NCBI GenBank assembly: GCA_016716665.1
Contig: JADJVH010000002.1
Span: 434,001 to 498,000, forward strand
Direction: 5' to 3'
DNA: 64,000 bases
Source: Candidatus Opimibacter iunctus
GTDB lineage: Bacteria > Bacteroidota > Bacteroidia > Chitinophagales > Saprospiraceae
Of the stretch, positions 9,323 to 17,703 are shown one piece after another. The notes beneath the pieces are model-generated. The model saw only the letters and a list, made by a program, of their open reading frames with translations, made no database searches and had not been told where the DNA came from. The translations under genes and the position numbers were made by a program. The stretch's first letter is position 1; each line of letters opens with the position of its first letter.

Positions 9323-10345
9323 ATGATCTATCGAAGTAAAGCTCCATTACGAATAGGCCTCGCCGGCGGAGGCACGGATGTCAGTCCATATTGTGATCTA
9401 TACAATGGCGCGATCCTAAATGCAACACTCTCGCTCTATGCCTATGCCACTATCGAAGTGCTCGATGAGCCGCTGATCGAATTGCATGCATGGGACCAGG
9501 GCGAGCGATTGGTATTTGATCGTGCGGACCGGCTGCCGATCGATGGCAAGCTCGATTTACTCAAAGGCGTTTACAACCGCATCCAACAGGATTATGGAGT
9601 TCCGGTCAAGGGCCTCAGATTGTCTACCTATGTTGATGCAACTGCAGGTTCGGGCTTGGGTACATCATCAACATTGGTTGTGGCTATCGTGGGAGCTTTT
9701 GCAGAGATGTTGAAGTTGCCACTAGGTGAATATGACATGGCACACTATGCCTATGAGATCGAGCGTAAAGATCTGAATCTTGCGGGAGGACGGCAGGACC
9801 AGTATGCGGCTACATTTGGCGGGGTCAACTTTATGGAGTTTTATCCAAATGATAAAGTGATCGTCAATCCGCTGCGGATCAAGAGAGAATATCTGTTTGA
9901 ACTCGAGCACAATCTCTTACTCTATTTCACGGCCACCAATCGTGAGTCTGCAAAGATCATCGAGAAGCAGGCCGGTAATGTGGTCAACAAAGATCAGGGT
10001 GCGATTGAAGCCATGCATCAGTTGAAAGTGCAGGCCCAGATGATGAAAGAAGCGCTGCTCATGGGTAAGCTGAATGAGATCGGGGAGATCCTTGATTTTG
10101 GTTTCCAGCAGAAGCGGCTGATGGCGGAGGGGATTTCCAATCCACGGATAGAAGAGATCTATGATGCGGCTAAGAAGGCGGGTGCGACTGGTGGAAAGAT
10201 ATCCGGTGCAGGTGGAGGAGGATTTATGATCTTCTATTGCCCGGGCACTTCAAAATATAATGTGATGAAATCGCTGGAGCAGTTTGGCGGCGCGGAGAAG
10301 AAATATGAGTTTGTTAAGTTAGGATTGAGCACCTGGACCGTCTGA
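9323..10345 (+). CDS. hddA: GHMP kinase, D-glycero-D-manno-heptose 7-phosphate kinase-like (HddA)
   Basis: 340 residues with all three GHMP motifs: APLRIGLAGGGTDVSPY at the N terminus, the phosphate-binding GSGLGTSST near residue 112, and the C-terminal ATGGKISGAGGGGFMIF. The GGGTDV...Y variant is typical of HddA/fucokinase-like sugar kinases. With gmhA and the HddC-GmhB fusion following, the expected reaction is phosphorylation of D-glycero-alpha-D-manno-heptose 7-phosphate at C1, in the GDP-heptose pathway for surface glycans. The alternative is a fucokinase-type activity, which the gene context disfavours. Confidence 0.88.
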   Translation: MIYRSKAPLRIGLAGGGTDVSPYCDLYNGAILNATLSLYAYATIEVLDEPLIELHAWDQGERLVFDRADRLPIDGKLDLLKGVYNRIQQDYGVPVKGLRLSTYVDATAGSGLGTSSTLVVAIVGAFAEMLKLPLGEYDMAHYAYEIERKDLNLAGGRQDQYAATFGGVNFMEFYPNDKVIVNPLRIKREYLFELEHNLLLYFTATNRESAKIIEKQAGNVVNKDQGAIEAMHQLKVQAQMMKEALLMGKLNEIGEILDFGFQQKRLMAEGISNPRIEEIYDAAKKAGATGGKISGAGGGGFMIFYCPGTSKYNVMKSLEQFGGAEKKYEFVKLGLSTWTV

Positions 10346-10775
10346 CCCCCCGGCCCCCTGAAAGGGGGCGCGAATGGGCAGAGAGCAGAGGGCATAGAGC
10401 AGAGGGCATAGCGCAGCAAAGGGCAAAGAGCAGAGGGCAAGAAGCATATCGAAGCGCAGCGGAGATCCCGCACGCTGCGAAGCCGTAAAGCGGGAGAGCA
10501 GCAAAGGGCAAAGAGTAAGGAAGATCAATGCCCCATTGGGGCGAAATGTCTGTAGCATGAAGAATGAATATCAATGCCCCGTAGGGGCTAAAGGTCGGTA
10601 GCAAAGTATTTGTAAATCATTTCTCGCCCTGTAGGGGCGACACTAAGACTGTCGGGGGGAGAAGGGCATTAAAAAGAGAAGAAAAAAAAAAAAAAAAAGA
10701 ATAAAAAAGGGGGATTTTTTTTTAATTAAATTTATTTGGGCCCCCTTTGGGGGGGGAAAAGGGGAAAGGGGGTAA
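10344..10775. repeat. Repeat-rich intergenic region with homopolymer tract
   Basis: No gene seen. The region opens with a CCCCCTGAAAGGGGG palindrome at the hddA stop. This is followed by reiterated GCAGAGGGCA/GCAAAGGGCA units (10378-10520) and three GCCCC...GGGGC hairpin cores at 10527-10640 (ATGCCCCATTGGGGC, ATGCCCCGTAGGGGC, GCCCTGTAGGGGC). These belong to the family also found at 49045-49262. From about 10676 to 10772 the sequence is made of A, G, T and C homopolymers (an A-run of about 18), a difficult assembly region just upstream of gmhA. Confidence 0.75.
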
Positions 10776-11375
10776 ATGAAAAAAATAAATAAAAACACCA
10801 TGGAAGAAAAAATAAAATCAATCATATCTAAATCTATTGAGGTCAAGCAGGGAATCTTGCAGGACCCGGTGTTGTTAAAGACTATAGAGGCGGTCGTTAC
10901 GGAAATTATGCTGGCTTTTAAGGCGGGCAACAGAATATATTTCTGTGGCAATGGAGGGAGTGCGGCAGATGCTCAGCATCTGGCGGCAGAATTTTCAGGC
11001 CGCTTTTACAGGGATAGGGTGGCATTGCCGGCGGAAGCATTGCATTGCAATACCTCGTACCTGACGGCGGTGGCCAATGATTATGGGTATGAGCATGTAT
11101 ATGCGAGGCTCATTGAAGGTATAGGGCAGCCTGGGGATATTTTGCTGGGTTTGTCGACTTCTGGCAATTCGATCAATATCATCGAAGCATTTAAGAAAGC
11201 AAAACGTAAAGGCATGGTCACGGTGGCATTTACCGGTGCAGGTGGAGGTAAAATGAAGGAGGACACTGACTTCCTGATCAACGTACCTTCTACCGATACA
11301 CCAAGGATACAGGAAAGCCACATCATGGCAGGCCATATCATATGTGAACTCGTCGAGGACCAATACTTTGATTAG
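10776..11375 (+). CDS. gmhA: Sedoheptulose 7-phosphate isomerase (SIS domain)
   Basis: 199 residues. GmhA converts D-sedoheptulose 7-phosphate to D-glycero-D-manno-heptose 7-phosphate, the first heptose-pathway step. The SIS-domain hallmarks are the phosphate-binding CGNGGSAADAQHLAAEF (also the GmhA active-site region), LGLSTSGNS, and a C-terminal HIICELVEDQYF helix. Start choice: ATG at 10776 gives MKKINKNT..., but the in-frame ATG at 10800 (MEEKIKS) fits family lengths better and is equally possible. The 3' end overlaps the next gene's TTG start by 8 nt. Confidence 0.93.
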   Translation: MKKINKNTMEEKIKSIISKSIEVKQGILQDPVLLKTIEAVVTEIMLAFKAGNRIYFCGNGGSAADAQHLAAEFSGRFYRDRVALPAEALHCNTSYLTAVANDYGYEHVYARLIEGIGQPGDILLGLSTSGNSINIIEAFKKAKRKGMVTVAFTGAGGGKMKEDTDFLINVPSTDTPRIQESHIMAGHIICELVEDQYFD

Positions 11376-12624
11376 AGAAGCGATCATATTAGCCGGCGGG
11401 CTCGGGACGCGATTGAAGGAAGCTGTGCCGGAATTACCAAAGTGCATGGCTCCTGTTGCGGGGCATCCATTCTTATATTATGTGATCAGATACCTTCAAT
11501 CACAGGGGGTCGGAAGATTTATCTTTTCGCTCGGGTATCGTCATGAGATCATCGAAAATTATCTGCGAAATCATTTTCCGGAACTCGACTACACCTACGT
11601 AGTAGAGACTCAGCCATTGAAAACCGGAGGTGCGATAAAATATGCCTTGTCGCTGGCGAGGGAAGATCATGTCCTGGTGATGAATGGGGACACCTTATTC
11701 AAAGCCAGGTTAGATGAATTAGAAGCAATACATCTTCGCGATCATGCTGAATGCACACTGGCGTTGAAGCCCATGCAACAGTTTGACAGATATGGTGCAG
11801 TGACCACCTCTGCTGATGGCAGGATCATGGCATTTGAAGAAAAGAAATACCTCGACCATGGAAATATCAATGGAGGTGTGTATCTATTGAATCGAAAGCA
11901 ATTTGAAGCCCATCCCTGGCCTGAGGTATTTTCATTTGAGTCAGACTATCTGCAAAAGTATTGTAGTGAGAAAAAGTTCTATGGTGTAGTGCAGGATCAC
12001 TATTTCATAGATATCGGTATTCCTGAAGATTTTGCGAGAGCGCAGCATGAATTGAAGCACTATCCATTTCCGCCAGATGTACTTGATGGCACATGGACAC
12101 TCTTCCTGGATCGTGATGGGGTGATCAATATCAACAAGGATGACAGCTATATCTTCAACCGTGAAGAGTTTGTTTTTTCGGAGGGGGCGCTGGAAGCGAT
12201 ATCGAGACTCAGCGATTTTTTTAAACGGATTATCGTAATCACCAATCAGCGTGGGGTAGGGAAGGGGTTGATGACCGAGGCAGACCTGCATGATATCCAT
12301 GGCTACATGGTAGAAAAAATTGAGCGGACCTGCGGACGCATCGATGATATCTTTTATTGCATTTCGACGGATGATGCACATCCGGACCGCAAGCCCAGTC
12401 CTGGCATGGCCTTCAGGGCAAGGGAAAAATTTCCGGAAATTGATTTTTCCAAATCGATCATGGTAGGGGACAAATCCGGGGATATGCAATGGGGCAGGAA
12501 TATCGGCGCCATGACCGTATGGATCACTTCAAGGCGATATAGGGATAATGTCAATCCGCTTGAGATCGACCTGACTTGTAATTCTCTTTTCGAATTTGCT
12601 CATCATTTTCAATTCTCCTCATAG
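11368..12624 (+). CDS. Bifunctional heptose-1-phosphate guanylyltransferase / heptose bisphosphatase (HddC-GmhB fusion)
   Basis: About 418 residues in two fused domains. Residues 1-230 are a sugar-phosphate nucleotidyltransferase (ILAGGLGTRLKEAVPELPK, GDTLFKARLDE, INGGVYLLNR). Residues of about 240-418 are a HAD-IIIA phosphatase with motif I LFLDRDGVIN, motif II ITNQRGVGKG, the DRKPSPGM segment and motif IV MVGDKSGDMQ. This matches HddC plus GmhB and completes the GDP-heptose route with the two upstream genes. The Cys-rich zinc loop of classical GmhB is reduced here (one Cys, no C-x-C before RKP). The likely start is TTG at 11368, inside the gmhA end; a GTG at 11344 is in frame upstream. Confidence 0.88.
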   Translation: MIREAIILAGGLGTRLKEAVPELPKCMAPVAGHPFLYYVIRYLQSQGVGRFIFSLGYRHEIIENYLRNHFPELDYTYVVETQPLKTGGAIKYALSLAREDHVLVMNGDTLFKARLDELEAIHLRDHAECTLALKPMQQFDRYGAVTTSADGRIMAFEEKKYLDHGNINGGVYLLNRKQFEAHPWPEVFSFESDYLQKYCSEKKFYGVVQDHYFIDIGIPEDFARAQHELKHYPFPPDVLDGTWTLFLDRDGVININKDDSYIFNREEFVFSEGALEAISRLSDFFKRIIVITNQRGVGKGLMTEADLHDIHGYMVEKIERTCGRIDDIFYCISTDDAHPDRKPSPGMAFRAREKFPEIDFSKSIMVGDKSGDMQWGRNIGAMTVWITSRRYRDNVNPLEIDLTCNSLFEFAHHFQFSS

Positions 12625-13001
12625 TGACTGATCATACAATAATCTGGCTGGGCGGACTGTACTGCGTTGGTTTTGCCGTGTTCCACAGCCAGTTCTGGCG
12701 GATTTTCGACTGGAAAAATGAACTGGCTAAATTGTCCATACCCAACAAGGCGATCATGCAGATTACCAATCTCCGGTTGATTTACTTTTTCCTTTTTGCC
12801 GGGGCCATCTGCTTTATTTTTCCGGATGAGCTTAGCACAACTTCACTCGGGCATTTTTTCCTCATCGGGATGTCTCTGTTCTGGCTTGGCCGCACGGTTG
12901 AGCAGTTTATCTTTCTCAAGATCGATCATCCGATGGCGCATTTGCTGACGTATCTGTTTATCATCGGTGCCATCATGTTTGCGATACCCGTTCTGATGTA
13001 G
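12624..13001 (+). CDS. Small integral membrane protein, unknown function
   Basis: 125 residues with about four hydrophobic helices (IIWLGGLYCVGFAVF, LIYFFLFAGAICFIF, GHFFLIGMSLFWLG, LLTYLFIIGAIMFAI). I do not recognise a named family. The GTG start overlaps the preceding stop by one base (TAGTG), so it is translationally coupled to the heptose gene. A role connected with surface glycan synthesis is possible from position only. Confidence 0.75.
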   Translation: MTDHTIIWLGGLYCVGFAVFHSQFWRIFDWKNELAKLSIPNKAIMQITNLRLIYFFLFAGAICFIFPDELSTTSLGHFFLIGMSLFWLGRTVEQFIFLKIDHPMAHLLTYLFIIGAIMFAIPVLM

Positions 13002-13421
13002 GTTACCCCCCAACCCCCTGAAAGGGGGACCAGTTACGATCAACTTGCTCTCCGTCCCCTGAAAGCAAGCGTTAATATTAAATTGGAATTGGCGTGCATC
13101 TTAATTTCCGGAGGAAATAAAAACGCCGCTGGATGGAGTTCTCTCCGCCAGCAGTGTGATTCCAATTTAAGATTCAATCGGGTACTCGTTCTGTGAATTC
13201 ATTAATAGAAATATTCTTTTTTTTTCGCACGTCGCAGCGAAGCGGAGATCCCGCCATTGCTTTAGCGATGTATGCGGGAGAGTACGCGGAGGTTTCGCAC
13301 GGAGAGCACTGAGGTTTAGCACGTCGGAGCGCAGCGAAGATTCCGCCCCGTTAGGGTAGCGGGAGAGCACACGGAGGTTTCGCACGGAGTACACGGAAGC
13401 CCTATACTCCTTGCCCTCTGC
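13002..13421. repeat. Repeat-rich intergenic region
   Basis: No gene seen. It contains a CCCCCTGAAAGGGGG palindrome (13003-13032) and a half copy of the inverted-repeat element of 4072-4245 (CGCTGGATGGAGTTCTCTCC, 13113-13155). Repeated GGTTTCGCACGGAG and GCAGCGAAGCGGAGATCCCG-type segments follow (about 13230-13400). The convergent or adjacent genes end on either side. Confidence 0.7.
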
Positions 13422-15788
13422 TCACTCTACAGTGACCTCATGGCCGGCGAGTTCTACGCCCTTGCTGTTGAGGAGCTTGATAGTGTACTTGCCGGGTTTG
13501 TTGGCTCCATGCCAACTGATCACACGTGATCCTTTGGCCGTATTGACTGCAGTGGTGTATGGATCTTTCCAGACTTGCTTGCCATCCGCATCGAGGAGCT
13601 GGACAAATATCTTCTCGGATTTAGGGCTATTGATGCGCACCCAGTAGTAGAGCTTCTGACCGGTCTTGAAGGTCGTGGTCATTTTGCCTGGTGCATCTAA
13701 TGTGCCAGAAGCCATCGTGCGGAATTCGCTGTCCTCGGTCATGCTGACTTCATTCAATGCAGCGCTGGCGATCCTGAAATTTTTGCGGTCTACTTCTACA
13801 CCCTGGCTGTTGTAGATTTCTACGCGGTAGTTGCCAGGTGTCTTGATGACAGTGTTTGTGCCGATCCATTTGGTCTTGTCGGCTCCGGCTTCGACTTCTA
13901 TATAGACGGGTTCACCCAGGATTTTGCCATCTGCACCCAGCCATTTAACCTGGATGAATTCTTTGGATTGAGGAGTGCTCAGGTGGAGAGACAGATATAC
14001 TCTTGCGGATTGGAGTACAGAATCCTCAACGGCTTTGTCCGGGCCATTGTCCTGGTTGCCGGTCGTGAACATATTGATGACAGAGATGAATTGAGCGGCC
14101 ATCTGGGTTTTATCGATTTTGTCATTGCGCACCAGTGACTTGAGGGTGATGAGCGACTTGACCAATTCAGCTTGTGGTAGTTTGCCTGACATGATGGAAT
14201 CCATCCTTCCAATTTGCTGGTCTACCTGAAGGATGATATTGGCAATGGAGTCTTTCTGCTGTGTTGTTTTCTTTGTTTCCACCAGCAGGTTGTCGCTGAC
14301 GACCTGGAGTTCATTTGCTTTCGTACTTGACTGAAAGGCCATGAAGCCGGCCAGTGCTGCCAGTCCTACCGCAACAGTTAGCAATACGCCCCTGGTCCGC
14401 GCCAGTTTTTTCTGCTGGGCCATCCGGTTCTCCTGCTGCAGCCTGTCTTTTTCTTCAGTAGCCTGACGGATCACTTCTTCCTCGCACTTGTCAAGAAATT
14501 TTTCCATTTCGGGAGACAATCCAAGCTGTGGCCTGAATTCATCAAACGCCGCTAATTGTTTTTGATTGAGGAAGGCACCTGTCTTTTGGTATTCTTCATA
14601 GGCATTGATCAACCGCTTGCGAACATTCTGGAGTTGCTTTTGTGACTGGGATCTGCGGCCGTCAATGACCAATGCAATGCTATCATGAGCCAGTTCAAAA
14701 TTTTCATCACTTCGACGTAGTATTCGGTCCCCTTGAAGGGTGTTCAATATCTCCGTGAGCATTGGGGCAGGTATATCCTTGAGCGTGACAGCCGCATCTT
14801 CTGCCAGGATAATGTCATTACCTGATTGCTTGTATGCAACCGGGCGCTTGGTGCCTTCTTCGCTGACGAATACATCCAGCACATTCTGGATCACATTCGG
14901 CTTGACGGTCTTGTATTTTTGTACTAGTTGGACGCGAAGTTCTCTCGTTTGGTCTTCGAGGAAGCGTTCGAGTACATTATCTATTTTGCCTATACCCGAT
15001 ATGTCGCTCCTGGTGATATCAAGTTTTGGATAGCCCTCTGGTTCTGCTGACCCATACTGCTTGCGATACTTATCCCGATAGAGCATATCGAGGTATACCT
15101 GGAGATAGGGTAGTGTGATACCAGATCTAGGATCACTGATGTTTTGCACCATCAGGTCGAGCAATTCTTCTTTGGGTTGAGCAAGGTGGATGTTGAATTT
15201 TTCAAATGAGGAACTGATCACACTCTTCACTTTGTTGGGTCCCATAGGCTCTACCCTGAAGCGGTGATCGAAGAGTTCAGGGATGAGGGTTTCAAAAGCA
15301 TAGAGCTGTCCGATATATTCTTCGCGCATGATCAGGATGATCTTGCAGGGAAGCTGGGCGTCGAGTAATTCACGGATGGAAGCCATAAACTGCTTCTGCT
15401 CCTCTTCCTTGCCCAGGATAAATAATTCTTCAAACTGGTCGAAGAGAAGATAAACAGGACGCAACGTCTTGCGTAGTAACATGGAGACATTATCGGCCAG
15501 GTTATCCTTTGCGAGGTTGCCCAGGGCATGGCGCATCACTGTGGCTGTAGAGGTATTGATGTTGTTGTTCCTGCGGATAAACACAGGATACCAATCCGGC
15601 CCATCAAAGCGGGAGGCCAATCCACATTGGATCACTGAAGTCTTACCAGTACCTGACAGGCCATATACAAGCAGCATCGGTGTCTTGAAGATGACTGTAT
15701 ACAGTGTATCTATTTCCTGGTCACGCCCGAAAAAGGCATCCTTGTCCTTCAGGGTAAAGGCATCGAGAAACTTAAACGGACTTTTCAT
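13422..15788 (-). CDS. Membrane-anchored STAND-type NTPase with C-terminal beta-domain pair
   Basis: 788 residues. After a short FGRDQEI N-terminal segment, a P-loop NTPase of the novel STAND type is clear: Walker A GLSGTGKT (43-50), Walker B LLFDQFEELF (114-123), and IILIMREEY (150-158). Helical and winged-helix-like sequence follows to about 380, with the STAND-like LRRSDENFELAHDSIA. Residues 385-465 are charged and helical. One predicted TM segment spans about 467-486, preceded by KKLARTR, so the N-terminal part should be cytoplasmic. Residues of about 590-788 hold two related beta-rich repeats, each ending G-x-Y-x-[IV]-x-[IL]-x-N-S-x-G-V-E, predicted periplasmic. The start overlaps the CHAT gene stop by 4 nt (ATGA). 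Confidence 0.88.
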   Translation of the reverse strand: MKSPFKFLDAFTLKDKDAFFGRDQEIDTLYTVIFKTPMLLVYGLSGTGKTSVIQCGLASRFDGPDWYPVFIRRNNNINTSTATVMRHALGNLAKDNLADNVSMLLRKTLRPVYLLFDQFEELFILGKEEEQKQFMASIRELLDAQLPCKIILIMREEYIGQLYAFETLIPELFDHRFRVEPMGPNKVKSVISSSFEKFNIHLAQPKEELLDLMVQNISDPRSGITLPYLQVYLDMLYRDKYRKQYGSAEPEGYPKLDITRSDISGIGKIDNVLERFLEDQTRELRVQLVQKYKTVKPNVIQNVLDVFVSEEGTKRPVAYKQSGNDIILAEDAAVTLKDIPAPMLTEILNTLQGDRILRRSDENFELAHDSIALVIDGRRSQSQKQLQNVRKRLINAYEEYQKTGAFLNQKQLAAFDEFRPQLGLSPEMEKFLDKCEEEVIRQATEEKDRLQQENRMAQQKKLARTRGVLLTVAVGLAALAGFMAFQSSTKANELQVVSDNLLVETKKTTQQKDSIANIILQVDQQIGRMDSIMSGKLPQAELVKSLITLKSLVRNDKIDKTQMAAQFISVINMFTTGNQDNGPDKAVEDSVLQSARVYLSLHLSTPQSKEFIQVKWLGADGKILGEPVYIEVEAGADKTKWIGTNTVIKTPGNYRVEIYNSQGVEVDRKNFRIASAALNEVSMTEDSEFRTMASGTLDAPGKMTTTFKTGQKLYYWVRINSPKSEKIFVQLLDADGKQVWKDPYTTAVNTAKGSRVISWHGANKPGKYTIKLLNSKGVELAGHEVTVE

Positions 15789-17530
15789 AGGTTTTGCAGT
15801 GGTTGTTGAAATACGGAATTGGAGAAGGCATCAAACTGATCACGCAGGATCTTGAAATGTTTTTGTTGCTGGATGAGCAGTGGGGCATCGAGAGGCTTGT
15901 AGACATGCTTGTAGACATAGGTCCCTGAGGCCTTGTCAAACCGGTCAAAGAAAAACAGCTTGGCGATGCTGGCCTTGTCATCAAATGCATTTTCGTCAAT
16001 GATAAACGGGCTCAGGTTGAGGGTCAGCTTTGGTTCATTTTTCTTGATGATCAGCACCGAATTGCTGTCGAGTGCTTCTTCTTCGATTTCTATATTGACT
16101 GCCAGTCCGACAAACCGTTGTTCGAGTTTGACCACATTGTGCTTGTATCTCGTCTTGATAAACCGCTTGTACTTGAGCACGTCAATGTCTTTGACAGAGG
16201 CCATGATATAATTGGCGATAAAACCAAGGTGACTGAACATTTCAGCGAGTTTCTGTTCGCTGTTGATGCACATAGATTTTGCTTCTTCAGCAGGGACGGT
16301 CTTCTCTTCGATTTTGTTGTGCACAAATTCGAGATAGGATATGGCATCATATAAGGCCCCTTTCGTATTGTAGGTATCCGTGAGGGCAGAGAGTTCTTCG
16401 ACAAAATATTTCTTTCCCTGGGCCTCCATGATCTGTCTGGCCGTGGTGATGAGGTCGAGGAACTTCTGGCTACTGGTGCCACTCATCGAAGAATTGAAAA
16501 ACTCCTTGAGTTTGGCTTTGACAGGATCAGCAATCGTCAGTTTTTCAACACCTGACGCCACCTCCCAGAGATCGGCGAGGATCGTAAAGCCCAGCAATTC
16601 CATCATCGTATTGTAGATGACGATGATTTGCTGCAGGCGCGCTTCGCCAAGTTGGTTATAGAAAGTTTGACCTCCTGATCCCGGATCTTCATCTACCAGG
16701 AGTTTTCTGAATTGCTCACTTACAGGATGGGGTAGCGCGCGGAGGATAGCTTCACGTTTGTCGAGGATGTTTTTGGTAGCCCCCAGGGATTCATCATCCA
16801 CCATCTTCTTGATCTCCTCTCGATAGGGGGCTAGTGACTCCATCATGGTATCGATGAGGAGTTCATTGGGGACAAAGTTTTCTGCAGCGATGGTGGGGGT
16901 ATTGGCATTCAGTTTCCACTCCAGACTGATTTCTTTTTCCGGGAGGAAGTAAAGTCCCCAAAGGGAGTCTTCTGCCTGGGCACCGGGTTCGGCCAGGATG
17001 TTTGAAGCATCTGTCTGGACATCCGGATACCTCGCCATGAGTTCACCCTTAGCCAATTCATAAGCCTCCTTGATGGAGCATTGGTCATTGAGGGCCTGGA
17101 AAAACCTTGAAGAGAATTCATTTGCTTTCTTGTCTTCGATAGGTGCGCTTGTGGCGATGACTATAGGTATGCCTTTTTGCAGCAGGCTGTAGACCTGGCC
17201 TTTGGTGGAGCAGCCATTGAGGAAGACCAGTTGCAGGTTAGGGCACTGGCCCAGCAGGTACGCTATCCCTTCGGCATTGGCTGCCTGGCCTTCGAGCAGG
17301 AGTTTGTCCCTGCCGGCATGACCGCTGTAGAGGAAGATCCTGAGCTGGTCTTTAGACTGGGCGATCGTATTGGTCACACTGGTGATGGAGGCATACGAGT
17401 CGCGGATCAGGATATAGTGTTGTTTGAGCTGTCGCGGCGATAGTATCCTGTTGAGGTTGTTGTCCTCCTCCTGCAAGGTAGGCAGGGGATTCTCGCGATC
17501 ATTGGCAAAAGCCAGGCATATAACATCCAT
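15785..17530 (-). CDS. CHAT-domain (caspase-like) protease
   Basis: About 581 residues from the ATG at 17530; an upstream in-frame TTG at 17563 is less likely. The N-terminal ~170 residues are a CHAT domain, the caspase/separase-fold peptidase seen in bacterial conflict systems. The catalytic His is in YSGHAG (His71) and the Cys in FLNGCSTKG (Cys107), each after a hydrophobic strand. Residues of about 190-581 are mostly helical with no domain I can name; an effector-associated or adaptor domain could be hidden there. It overlaps the STAND gene by 4 nt, so protease and switch NTPase are made together. Targets unknown; a cytoplasmic location is expected as no signal or TM is seen. Confidence 0.85.
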   Translation of the reverse strand: MDVICLAFANDRENPLPTLQEEDNNLNRILSPRQLKQHYILIRDSYASITSVTNTIAQSKDQLRIFLYSGHAGRDKLLLEGQAANAEGIAYLLGQCPNLQLVFLNGCSTKGQVYSLLQKGIPIVIATSAPIEDKKANEFSSRFFQALNDQCSIKEAYELAKGELMARYPDVQTDASNILAEPGAQAEDSLWGLYFLPEKEISLEWKLNANTPTIAAENFVPNELLIDTMMESLAPYREEIKKMVDDESLGATKNILDKREAILRALPHPVSEQFRKLLVDEDPGSGGQTFYNQLGEARLQQIIVIYNTMMELLGFTILADLWEVASGVEKLTIADPVKAKLKEFFNSSMSGTSSQKFLDLITTARQIMEAQGKKYFVEELSALTDTYNTKGALYDAISYLEFVHNKIEEKTVPAEEAKSMCINSEQKLAEMFSHLGFIANYIMASVKDIDVLKYKRFIKTRYKHNVVKLEQRFVGLAVNIEIEEEALDSNSVLIIKKNEPKLTLNLSPFIIDENAFDDKASIAKLFFFDRFDKASGTYVYKHVYKPLDAPLLIQQQKHFKILRDQFDAFSNSVFQQPLQNL

Positions 17531-17703
17531 GGGTGGTACGCTGTATAAGGGAATGAGGAGCAATCAAATATGCAATACACAATGATACAAAAATTGTGGG
17601 TTAAATGGAAGGTAGGGAAGAACTCATGAAAATGCTATCTTTTGGCTCGTATTTTGACTCTACTGGATTCAAAGACAACATCCCTTCTTCAAAAACAACG
17701 ACA
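17531..17703. promoter_or_regulatory. Divergent intergenic region between CHAT and caspase operons
   Basis: The 173 bases between the two divergent starts must hold both promoters. On the plus strand TATCTTTTGG (about 17637) and GTATTTTGAC (about 17650) resemble the Bacteroidota -7 element TAnnTTTG but do not match exactly, and no well-placed -33 TTTG was found. The shared regulatory space suggests that the two arms are regulated together. Confidence 0.35.

Noticed and set aside
10676..10772. Homopolymer tract as a regulatory leader of gmhA
   Set aside because: No hairpin or leader peptide is recognisable, and the long single-base runs may be inaccurate.
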